From Enterocloster bolteae (GTDB lineage Bacteria; Bacillota; Clostridia; Lachnospirales; Lachnospiraceae): a DNA stretch of 64,000 nucleotides. Location of the stretch: assembly GCF_002234575.2 (NCBI RefSeq), contig NZ_CP022464.2:2542001-2606000 (forward strand), read 5' to 3'. The notes beneath the pieces were generated by a model that was given only the letters and a program-made list of their open reading frames with translations, searched no databases and was not told the DNA's origin. This document shows, piece after piece, positions 45,919 to 53,599 of this stretch (positions are counted from its first letter, which is position 1; every line of letters starts with the position of its first letter). Made by a program: the position numbers and the translations under genes.

Positions 45919-47805
45919 ATGCAGCTTACCTATCTGCGCATCCACAATTTTAAGTCTATACGAAGCATGGAAATCCGGGATATAGAGCGGGCGCTGATTT
46001 TAGTTGGGAAAAATAATACAGGAAAAACCTCGGTGCTGGATGCAATCTGCGCGGTGTGCGGCTGTTATGAGATTCAGGACAGGGATTTTAATGAGAACCG
46101 TCAGGCCATCCGGATTGATGCCTGCTTTTCCATAGAGGAGGAGGATCTGCACCTGTTTCACCATATGGGTATTGTCAGCCAGTACAGACGTTACGATGTG
46201 TGGCGCAGGGTATTTTCTGAGCGGCTTCCGTCGTTCCAAAACGGAGAGCTGTCCTTTACCTTTCACGTGAACCAGGACGGCAAGGTGCGGTACGAGGATC
46301 TTTATAGGAAGAATAACCCCTATATCCATATGGTGATGCCCCGCATCTACCGCATCAATGCGGAGCGGGAGCTGAACCAGCTGCAGAACGACCTTCTGAT
46401 GTTCCAGGAGGACGAGGAGCTTCGAAGGCTGCGATCCGGCAGCTGTATTTTTGAGCGGGCTAAGAAATGCAACCATTGTTTCCAGTGCATCGGCCTGATT
46501 AATAAGAAGAAACCGGAAGAACTTTCCGCCTTTGAGACGGCCAGACTCCTGGAGTTTAAGATATACCAGATGAACCTGAGCGGATTTTCCGGAAAGGTCA
46601 ATGAAAATTTCTTTAAAAATGGAGGATACGAGGAGATACAGTACACGTTAAGCTGCGATGCGGACCAGCTTTTTAACGTGGAGGTAACGGCCCATAACCG
46701 CCAGAGAGGTACCGTGAAGCCGGTGGAGCTGATGGGAAAGGGCATGCGGAGTATTTATATGCTTTCCCTGCTAGAGACCTATATCAGCGAACAGGGCCGG
46801 ATTCCCAGCATTATTGTGGTGGAGGATCCGGAGATATTCCTCCATCCCCAGCTTCAGAAAACATGCAGTGAGATACTGTACCGGCTGTCCAAGAAAAATC
46901 AGGTCATTTTCAAGACTCACAGCCCGGACCTTTTGTTTAATTTCAGCATACGCCAGATACGGCAGGTGGTGTTGGATGATGAGCGGTACTCGGTTGTACG
47001 CCCGCGGACCAACATGAGCGAAATATTGGATGACCTGGGGTATGGGGCCAATGATCTGCTGAATGTCAGCTTCGTGTTTATTGTGGAGGGGAAACAGGAC
47101 AAGAGCCGCCTGCCTTTGCTTCTGGAAAAGTATTATTCTGAGATTTATGATGAGGAAGGAAATCTGTACCGCATATCCATCATCACCACAAACAGCTGCA
47201 CAAACATCAAGACATATGCCAACTTAAAGTATATGAACCAGGTCTATCTGCGGGATCAGTTCCTTATGATACGCGATGGAGACGGCAAGGATCCGGAGGA
47301 GCTGGCATCGCAGCTGTGCAGGTATTACGATGAGAGGAATCTGGAGGACGTGGACCGCCTGCCGAAGGTGACAAGGAAGAACGTGCTTATTTTAAAGTAT
47401 TATTCGTTTGAGAACTATTTCTTTAACCCGGCAGTTATGGCCCGCCTGGGAATCGTGGAAAGCGAGGATGTTTTTTACCGGACCCTCTATGGCAAATGGA
47501 GGGAATATCTGTACCGGATTCGCAGCGGGCAGCAGCTGATGGAAGTCCTGGGACGGGATTTCTCATCCCCGGAAGATATGAAGGAGCACATGGAAGAGGT
47601 GCGCACCTTTCTCAGAGGCCATAATTTATATGATATATTTTACGGCCCGTTCAGGGACAGGGAAAAAGAGATTCTGAGGGCCTACATCGACCTGGCGCCC
47701 AAGGAGGATTTTAAGGATATACTGGATGCCATTGACCGGTTTGTCTATTTTGACAGCAGGAAAAGACCTGAGGATGAAAGGCAGGCAGAGAAGAGTATGA
47801 TGTAA
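45919..47805 (+). CDS. OLD-family ATPase with TOPRIM nuclease-like domain
   Basis: 628-residue SMC/RecF-like ATPase. Walker A is GKNNTGKT near residues 31-38; IIVVEDPEIFLHPQLQ is Walker B. An insertion holds a C-x7-C-x2-C-x2-C set (Cys176, 184, 187, 190), probably a zinc site. The C-terminal part (from about 380) looks like an OLD TOPRIM domain, with FIVEGKQDKSRL near 388 and MIRDGDGKDP near 450. No UvrD/GajB partner is adjacent, so it is not Gabija. Related stand-alone OLD nucleases act against phage or in DNA repair. The ATG at 45919 follows AAAGGAGA; the longer frame would overlap the preceding terminator. Confidence 0.85.
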   Translation: MQLTYLRIHNFKSIRSMEIRDIERALILVGKNNTGKTSVLDAICAVCGCYEIQDRDFNENRQAIRIDACFSIEEEDLHLFHHMGIVSQYRRYDVWRRVFSERLPSFQNGELSFTFHVNQDGKVRYEDLYRKNNPYIHMVMPRIYRINAERELNQLQNDLLMFQEDEELRRLRSGSCIFERAKKCNHCFQCIGLINKKKPEELSAFETARLLEFKIYQMNLSGFSGKVNENFFKNGGYEEIQYTLSCDADQLFNVEVTAHNRQRGTVKPVELMGKGMRSIYMLSLLETYISEQGRIPSIIVVEDPEIFLHPQLQKTCSEILYRLSKKNQVIFKTHSPDLLFNFSIRQIRQVVLDDERYSVVRPRTNMSEILDDLGYGANDLLNVSFVFIVEGKQDKSRLPLLLEKYYSEIYDEEGNLYRISIITTNSCTNIKTYANLKYMNQVYLRDQFLMIRDGDGKDPEELASQLCRYYDERNLEDVDRLPKVTRKNVLILKYYSFENYFFNPAVMARLGIVESEDVFYRTLYGKWREYLYRIRSGQQLMEVLGRDFSSPEDMKEHMEEVRTFLRGHNLYDIFYGPFRDREKEILRAYIDLAPKEDFKDILDAIDRFVYFDSRKRPEDERQAEKSMM

Positions 47806-47841
47806 AAAGGACATAACAGAAAGAGGATATAACAGAAAAAG

Positions 47842-47888
47842 GGGCGCTGCCCATGGCCGGATAAGTCTGGCCGGGGCAGCGCCCTTTT
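47842..47888. terminator. Bidirectional terminator between the OLD gene and cstA
   Basis: GGGCGCTGCCC (47842-47852) pairs with GGGCAGCGCCC (47874-47884), with a GGCC/GGCC inner stem. T-run on the right and A-run on the left serve both convergent genes. Confidence 0.88.
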
Positions 47889-47925
47889 ATCGCTTTCTTA
47901 TATGAAGAGCGATTCAAACGTTCCC

Positions 47926-49365
47926 TTAAACCCCATAAGGTTCTTCAACCGCAGGACTGTCTGCGTTCTTTCCCTTGCCCATCACGCAGGTGAACACAAA
48001 GGTTCCCAGGCACACTGCTGCAAAGATGATGCCGGCAGGATAGGCGATGGCGGTGGAGAGCTGGAAGCCTTCCTTTGCCATCAGGATATAGGTACAGGAT
48101 ACAGCCGACATGAAGGTGGCCGGAAGGGCGGTGAGCCAGTAGAAGCGTTTTCTGCGGAACAGATATACGCTTGCGGCCCACAGGGCGATCATAGCCAGTG
48201 TCTGGTTGCTCCAGGAGAAATATCTCCATACCACCTGTACATCCACCTGGGTCAGAACAGCGCCCACGGCCAGCAGCGGAACAGTTAAGGCAAGACGGTT
48301 TTTGATGGGTTTCTGGTCAATCTTGAACCAGTCTGCCAGGGTCAGTCTTGCACTGCGGTAAGCAGTATCTGCTGAGGAAATGGGGCAGGCGATAACACCA
48401 ATCATGGCGATGACAGCACCTACCGGTCCCAGAAGCTTGAAGCAGATTTCATACACAACGCTGGACTGTCCGTTGCCAAGGGCCTCTAACAGACCGCCTG
48501 TGCCGTTGTAGAACGCCACGCCTGCGGCAGCCCAGATAAGGGCGATGACGCCTTCTGCCACCATGGCTCCGTAGAATACCTTGCGGCCGTCCTTTTCATT
48601 GGTAAGACACCGTGCCATCAGAGGAGACTGTGTTGCATGGAAGCCGGAGATGGCGCCGCAGGCAACGGAGATAAACATGGTGGGCCATATAGGAGTGCCT
48701 GAAGGATGCAGGTTGGACAGGGTGATTTCAGGAATGTGATAACCGCCCAGGATAATGGCTCCTCCTACGCCCAGGGCCATGACGATGAGGCAGATACCGA
48801 ATATCGGATAAATCTTGCCGATTACCTTGTCGATGGGAACAAAGGTTGCGATGAAATAATAAATCAAGACCACTGCCAGCCAGAATTTGGCATCCAATAC
48901 ATTAGGGGTCAGCATGGCAAGCAGGTTGGCCGGTCCTGTGGAGAAGCTTACGCCTACCAGTACCAGAAGGACTACGGAGAATACACGCATGACCTGTTTC
49001 ATGGCATTGCCCAGATATGTACCTGTGAGCTCGGATACGCTGGCGCCCTTGTGGCGCATGGACATCATGCCCACCATGTAGTCATGGACACCTCCGCCTA
49101 ACAAGGTACCGAAGGTAATCCACAGGAATACGCTGGGGCCCCAGCAGGCACCGGCCAGCGCTCCGAAAATAGGTCCCAGACCGGCAATGTTTAACAGCTG
49201 AATCAGGAATATACGGGGAGTGCCCATGGGCACATAGTCACTTCCGTCTGTCATGGACAGTGCCGGCGGCTTTCTGTCATCAGGGCCAAATACTTTCTCG
49301 GCAACCTTACTGTAGAGCATAAATCCGATAATCAAAATTGCCAGACATACAAAAAAACTAATCAT
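47926..49365 (-). CDS. cstA: CstA-family peptide/pyruvate transporter
   Basis: 479-residue membrane transporter of the carbon-starvation family, shorter than E. coli CstA (about 700) as in many Firmicutes. GLGPIFGALAGACWGPSVFLWI and GGGVHDYMVGMMSMRHKGASVSEL are diagnostic. The family includes the pyruvate carrier BtsT and peptide carriers. The ATG at 49365 has AGGAGG upstream; the frame extends to 49410 without one. It follows a LytS/LytTR pair on the same strand and has its own promoter with two LytTR-type repeats. Confidence 0.92.
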   Translation of the reverse strand: MISFFVCLAILIIGFMLYSKVAEKVFGPDDRKPPALSMTDGSDYVPMGTPRIFLIQLLNIAGLGPIFGALAGACWGPSVFLWITFGTLLGGGVHDYMVGMMSMRHKGASVSELTGTYLGNAMKQVMRVFSVVLLVLVGVSFSTGPANLLAMLTPNVLDAKFWLAVVLIYYFIATFVPIDKVIGKIYPIFGICLIVMALGVGGAIILGGYHIPEITLSNLHPSGTPIWPTMFISVACGAISGFHATQSPLMARCLTNEKDGRKVFYGAMVAEGVIALIWAAAGVAFYNGTGGLLEALGNGQSSVVYEICFKLLGPVGAVIAMIGVIACPISSADTAYRSARLTLADWFKIDQKPIKNRLALTVPLLAVGAVLTQVDVQVVWRYFSWSNQTLAMIALWAASVYLFRRKRFYWLTALPATFMSAVSCTYILMAKEGFQLSTAIAYPAGIIFAAVCLGTFVFTCVMGKGKNADSPAVEEPYGV

Positions 49366-49401
49366 ATACCTACCTCCTATGTATTTCTTGTATTTGTAAT
49401 A

Positions 49402-49407
49402 ATTATA
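49402..49407 (-). promoter_or_regulatory. cstA -10 box
   Basis: A perfect TATAAT on the minus strand, 37 bp before the cstA start. The -35 region 17 bp further (ATTCAC/TTCACT) is poor, as expected for an activator-dependent promoter. Confidence 0.6.
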
Positions 49408-49439
49408 CAATAATAGGAGTGAAAGTGAATGTTTTTTGT

Positions 49440-49469
49440 ATCAACTGTATGAAGGAGTGAACAAACAGT
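49440..49469 (-). promoter_or_regulatory. LytTR-type direct-repeat operator of cstA
   Basis: On the minus strand ACTGTTTGT (49461-49469) and ACAGTTGAT (49440-49448) are direct repeats separated by exactly 12 bp. LytTR regulators such as AgrA and BtsR bind two about 9-bp direct repeats with 12-13-bp spacing; AgrA recognises ACAGTTAAG-like boxes. They lie some 33-62 bp upstream of the -10 box, an activating position. Confidence 0.7.
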
Positions 49470-49524
49470 AAAATAAAGTTCATAAACGGAAGGCAAAATG
49501 GCCCATAAATCATGTATGGGGGGA

Positions 49525-50355
49525 TTATACCCCGATGATCTGGCGCAGCATTTTTGACTTTTCCCTGCTCACAGGAAGGATATTCTTCTCAAATCCCTGC
49601 ATTTTTACAGCCAGACTGTTGTTGGCCCAGGGAAAGAGTTCGGTGATGAAGCTGAGATTCACCAGATAGCTTTTGTGTATGCGGCAGAAACCATGGGGAG
49701 CCAGGCGTTTCTCGTACTCCCCTAAAAGAAGGTTTTCCGTGTAGTCCCGGGTGGGGGTATGGATGATGCAGCTTCTCCCTGAAGTTTCTATGTATACAAT
49801 CTGCTGTATATCCACCAGTATAATGGTCCGGTTCATATTGATGGGCATACGGCTGGCTGGAAAGGCGGCTGTGACCGGATCTCCCGCCTCCTGCTGGGAG
49901 GCGTATAAAGAGGATGAAGCCGGCCTGCAGGACTCGCCCCAGGGCTGGTGATCGTCGCAGGAGCAGACAGCAGAAGCGGTAAGGGCCTGGTTTTTCTGCA
50001 GGTCCTTTTGACATTTTTCCAGGACACGGCGCACCCGGTCCGGGTCAAAGGGTTTCAGTATGTAGTTGTTTACGCCCAGCTCAAAGGCCTTGACTCCATA
50101 CTGGGAGTAGGCGGTGGCAAACACAATCTGGGCATCGGGGAGAATCCGCCTGGCGGCTGCCGCCAGAGTGGTGCCATCCATATCCCCCAGGCTGATATCC
50201 ACGAACAGCAGGTCAAAGGTCCGGCGGCTGATAAGTTCAATGGCAGAGGCGCCGCTGTCAGCCTCCTCAATCTGGCTGCCCGGCATGGCGTCCATAATCT
50301 GGTGGACCAGTTCCTTTCTGGCCGGACGTTCATCGTCAATCACAGCTATCTTCAT
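49525..50355 (-). CDS. LytTR response regulator
   Basis: 276-residue response regulator. The receiver domain (1-120) has DDER at the acidic pocket, FVDISLGDMDG with the phospho-acceptor Asp, and a late Lys (LKPF). A linker follows, then the LytTR DNA-binding domain (about 175-276) with YIETSGRSCIIHT and FCRIHKSYLVNL. The ATG at 50355 has GGAGG nine bases upstream and lies inside the end of the kinase gene (20-bp overlap). Confidence 0.93.
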   Translation of the reverse strand: MKIAVIDDERPARKELVHQIMDAMPGSQIEEADSGASAIELISRRTFDLLFVDISLGDMDGTTLAAAARRILPDAQIVFATAYSQYGVKAFELGVNNYILKPFDPDRVRRVLEKCQKDLQKNQALTASAVCSCDDHQPWGESCRPASSSLYASQQEAGDPVTAAFPASRMPINMNRTIILVDIQQIVYIETSGRSCIIHTPTRDYTENLLLGEYEKRLAPHGFCRIHKSYLVNLSFITELFPWANNSLAVKMQGFEKNILPVSREKSKMLRQIIGV

Positions 50356-52075
50356 TGTATGATTCCTCCTGTTTGATTTCATGGGATGGGACAGGAATTT
50401 CTTCCGGTTCCAAAGGGATTCGGAACCAGACTCTGGAACCGGCTTCTGAAGTCTCGATTTTCAGACCGTTATCTTCTCCATATATGCTTTTCAGGCGTTT
50501 GTGCACATTGGACAGGCCAACTCCCTTTCCCTGGCCAGTGTAAAGTCCCAGCACCACTTCCCTGGGGATACCCTGACCGCGGTCAGCCACTGAGATTTCC
50601 GCCATGCCTTCCACACTGTGGACGCTGATGGAAACATGGCGGGCGCCGGTCCTGTCCCCGCCGTGGCGGACCGCGTTTTCTACCAGGGGCTGGAGGATGA
50701 AGGAGGGAACCTTGCAGTTGAGGTCGTCCTCCACATCCAGCTCCACAACCAGTTTTTCCTCAAACCGCGCCTGCTCCAGTTCCAGGTAACTGGCCACATG
50801 GTACAGTTCTGTGTGAAGGCTCAGCATGTACTGGTCGTTTTCCAGGGCCTGGCGGTAGTAGGAGGAGAGGGTTAGAATCAGTTCCCTGGCCCGGTCCGGA
50901 TTCTCCCGGCAAACGCATGAAATGGTGTTCAGCGCATTGTAAAGGAAGTGGGGATTCACCTGGGACTGAAGGGCCTTGAACTCCGCTTTGCGGCGGAGCT
51001 GTTTCTGATAATCCAGGTCGGACAGCTCTAACTGGGTGGAGAAAAGACGGGCCAGCTCCGAGGCAAAGTCCAGATTTGACTGGGAGGTATGCCAGTGTTT
51101 CTTTACCATCATGGTCAGACTCCCCACTGGTTTGTCCATCTCGATGAGAGGGGCGGCAACAATGATGTGGTTCTTCAGGATATGGTACAGGGGGTCTGTC
51201 TTTTCCGCATAGGAAAAGGTGGTGGGCTTCCTGTCGTGGATAGAGCTTAGAATGGGCTTCAGCACAGCTTCATCCCGGAGGACATCGTACCAGTTCTCAC
51301 CCTTCATGGCCAGGATTTTCTGGGCATCCGTGATCATCACAGCCGCACAGGAAGTGGACTGGTAAATGATGTCTGCGGTGGCCTCCATATCCGCGGTGCT
51401 GTAGAGTCCCTTTCTCAGGTGAGGCAGACTCTGGTCCACAATTCCCATGGCCAGACGCATCTTCTCCGCGAACTGGCTGTCCTCCTCCATGAATACCATA
51501 TTAAAGGTGCCCAGAAATACAACCATGCCCAGGGCATTCATGATTATCATGGGAAAGGCAATGAGGCGTACCAGGTCCAGGGCAGCAGGGAAGGGCCGGG
51601 AGATGAGAAGGATAATGGCCATCTGCCCAATCTCAGCCAGAGCCGTGATGAGAAATACCCCGGCACCGTCAATCTTGCCGGCCTTAAACCGCTTGGAAAA
51701 GGCGGAACCGATCAGGCCCTCCACAAAGGTGGAGACAGCGCAGCTTACGGCGGTAAATCCTCCGATATCAAAGAGATACCGGTGAAGTCCTCCTATGACG
51801 GCGGCTCCGATTCCCACATAGGGGCCGCCTAACAGACCTGCTGCCAGCACGCCGATAACCCTGGTGTTCACGATAGCGCCCTGGGCACGCACCCCTGTGT
51901 AGGTGGAGAAAATGCTGACCAGTCCGAATATGACTGCCAGGGCGGCCCTGCTTCCCATGGCATGGCTGTCCTCCAGCAGCATGGAGCGAACCATGGGGAG
52001 CTTGGTGAGCATGGTGGCAATGAGTACCAGAAGACCAATATTTAAAAGCAGGTTAAAAAACATGGTATTGGACAT
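50336..52075 (-). CDS. LytS-type sensor histidine kinase
   Basis: 579-residue membrane kinase. Residues 1 to about 200 hold the 5TM-5TMR_LYT domain with GLVSIFSTYTGVRAQG and LLGGPYVGIGAAVIGGLHRY, found in LytS, BtsS and YpdA. A GAF-like middle follows (about 220-350). The phospho-acceptor His is in QVNPHFLYNALNTI near residue 372, and the ATPase has LQPLVENAVRHG and DRGQGIP. LytS/BtsS members are linked to pyruvate sensing; with cstA next door, pyruvate control is likely but inferred. Confidence 0.93.
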   Translation of the reverse strand: MSNTMFFNLLLNIGLLVLIATMLTKLPMVRSMLLEDSHAMGSRAALAVIFGLVSIFSTYTGVRAQGAIVNTRVIGVLAAGLLGGPYVGIGAAVIGGLHRYLFDIGGFTAVSCAVSTFVEGLIGSAFSKRFKAGKIDGAGVFLITALAEIGQMAIILLISRPFPAALDLVRLIAFPMIIMNALGMVVFLGTFNMVFMEEDSQFAEKMRLAMGIVDQSLPHLRKGLYSTADMEATADIIYQSTSCAAVMITDAQKILAMKGENWYDVLRDEAVLKPILSSIHDRKPTTFSYAEKTDPLYHILKNHIIVAAPLIEMDKPVGSLTMMVKKHWHTSQSNLDFASELARLFSTQLELSDLDYQKQLRRKAEFKALQSQVNPHFLYNALNTISCVCRENPDRARELILTLSSYYRQALENDQYMLSLHTELYHVASYLELEQARFEEKLVVELDVEDDLNCKVPSFILQPLVENAVRHGGDRTGARHVSISVHSVEGMAEISVADRGQGIPREVVLGLYTGQGKGVGLSNVHKRLKSIYGEDNGLKIETSEAGSRVWFRIPLEPEEIPVPSHEIKQEESYNEDSCD

Positions 52076-52139
52076 GATGACCTCCCTTAATCGTTCTCAC
52101 ACCAGTATACCAAAAAATCAATCTTAAGAAAATCTTTAA

Positions 52140-52168
52140 TTGTAAATCTTGGAAGACTATGGTAATCT
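52140..52168 (+). promoter_or_regulatory. Promoter of the ytrA-like operon
   Basis: TTGTAA at 52140-52145 and TAATCT at 52163-52168 with 17-bp spacing, just before the inverted repeat at 52183. Confidence 0.45.
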
Positions 52169-52182
52169 AATGGGGAAGATAA

Positions 52183-52205
52183 CTGTATTAATATACTTAA
52201 TACAG
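52183..52205 (+). promoter_or_regulatory. Candidate GntR/YtrA operator
   Basis: CTGTATTAA (52183-52191) and TTAATACAG (52197-52205) are perfect 9-bp inverted repeats separated by TATAC. The site lies 110 bp before the regulator gene and about 8 bp after the expected transcription start. Confidence 0.75.
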
Positions 52206-52314
52206 ATGGGACACCGGGAGGATCGGGATATACCTGGTCCATGACATGGCGGGGGCATTGCTGAGGCCGCTGTCAGGCATCCCGGCAGCGAGAACAGAGA
52301 GGGGGAAGGACGGG

Positions 52315-52707
52315 ATGATTGTACTGGATTACAGGGACAGCAGGCCGCTGTATGAGCAGGTGGCGGAGCGGCTTAGGGAGCTGATGTTTAAGGGTGCCCT
52401 ACCGCAGGATGCGCAGCTGCCGTCTGTGCGCAGCCTTGCCACGGAGCTGTCCATCAATCCCAATACCATCCAGAGGGCGTATACGGAGCTGGAACGCCAG
52501 GGATATATTTATTCCATCAAAGGCAAGGGCAGCTTTGTCGCGGATAACAGCCGGATGAAGGCGGGAATCCTTCAGGAGTGGAAGGGGCATTTTAACTCTG
52601 CTGTGGAGGAAGGCATAAAGGTAGGCGTCACAGCAGGAGAGATGAAGGAAATGATTGATACGGCCTGCCGGAATCATGCCATGGAAAGGGGAGAGAGTAA
52701 TGATTGA
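52315..52707 (+). CDS. GntR-family regulator, YtrA subfamily
   Basis: 130-residue short GntR protein with a winged helix (SRPLYEQVAERLRELMFKGAL, LSINPNTIQRAYTELERQGYI) and only a short dimerisation tail, the YtrA type that accompanies ABC transporters. The ATG at 52315 follows GGGGAAGGA; the frame open to 52246 is less likely. Its stop overlaps the ABC gene by 8 bp. Confidence 0.9.
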   Translation: MIVLDYRDSRPLYEQVAERLRELMFKGALPQDAQLPSVRSLATELSINPNTIQRAYTELERQGYIYSIKGKGSFVADNSRMKAGILQEWKGHFNSAVEEGIKVGVTAGEMKEMIDTACRNHAMERGESND

Positions 52708-53599
52708 AGCAGTGAACCTGACAAAGCGGTTTGACGATATCGTGGCAGTGGACCATATAAGCGCCACCATTCGGGATGGCAGCGTGTTCGGGCTAATCGG
52801 TACCAACGGAGCCGGAAAGTCCACATTTTTAAGGCTGGCCAGCGGTGTGCTGAAGCCTGACCAGGGATGCATAACCATTGACGGGCATGAAGTTTTTGAG
52901 AATATCCCGGCAAAGAAGCGCTTTTTCTATATATCGGATGAACAGTACTTCTTTAATAATACCACTCCTGTGGAGATGATGCGTTATTACAGTAAGGTGT
53001 ACCAGGGATTTGACGAGGCGCGTTTCCACAAGCTGATGGGAAATTTCGGCCTGGACGAGAAGCGGAAGATACACACCTTTTCAAAGGGAATGAAGAAACA
53101 GGTATCTGTTATCTGCGGTGTTTGCGCGGGTACGGATTACCTATTCTGCGATGAGACCTTTGACGGGCTGGATCCGGTGATGCGCCAGGCGGTAAAGAGC
53201 ATATTTGCAGCGGATATGGAGGACAGGAACCTGACTCCCATTATTGCTTCCCATAACCTGAGGGAGCTGGAGGACATATGCGATCATGTGGGACTGCTTC
53301 ACAAGGGCGGCATTCTCCTGTCAAAGGACCTGGACGACATGAAGCTTAACATCCACAAAATACAGTGCGTCCTTAAACCGGATATGAAGCCGGAGGACCT
53401 GACGTCCCTTGATAAGGTAAATGTGGAACAGAGGGGAAGTCTCTGCACCATTACGGTGCGGGGAAGCCGGAGCGAGGTAGAGGCCGTTATGGCTTCCTAT
53501 GAGCCGGTATTCTTTGAGTGCATCCCACTGTCCCTGGAGGAAATATTCATCAGTGAAACGGAGGTGGCTGGTTATGACATCAGGAAGCTTATACTTTAA
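52700..53599 (+). CDS. ABC transporter ATP-binding protein (YtrB-like)
   Basis: 299-residue ATPase. Walker A is GTNGAGKST, the signature is reduced to FSKGMKKQ as in YtrB-type ATPases, and the Walker B region reads YLFCDETFDGLD. The C-terminal 80 residues are an extra domain. The ATG at 52700 sits inside the end of the regulator gene, with GGGGAGAGAG upstream. Works with the following permease. Confidence 0.92.
   Translation: MIEAVNLTKRFDDIVAVDHISATIRDGSVFGLIGTNGAGKSTFLRLASGVLKPDQGCITIDGHEVFENIPAKKRFFYISDEQYFFNNTTPVEMMRYYSKVYQGFDEARFHKLMGNFGLDEKRKIHTFSKGMKKQVSVICGVCAGTDYLFCDETFDGLDPVMRQAVKSIFAADMEDRNLTPIIASHNLRELEDICDHVGLLHKGGILLSKDLDDMKLNIHKIQCVLKPDMKPEDLTSLDKVNVEQRGSLCTITVRGSRSEVEAVMASYEPVFFECIPLSLEEIFISETEVAGYDIRKLIL

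Noticed and set aside
45919..47805. Gabija defence system
   Set aside because: The OLD-like protein has no adjacent UvrD-type GajB gene; its neighbours are a DUF4349 lipoprotein and cstA.
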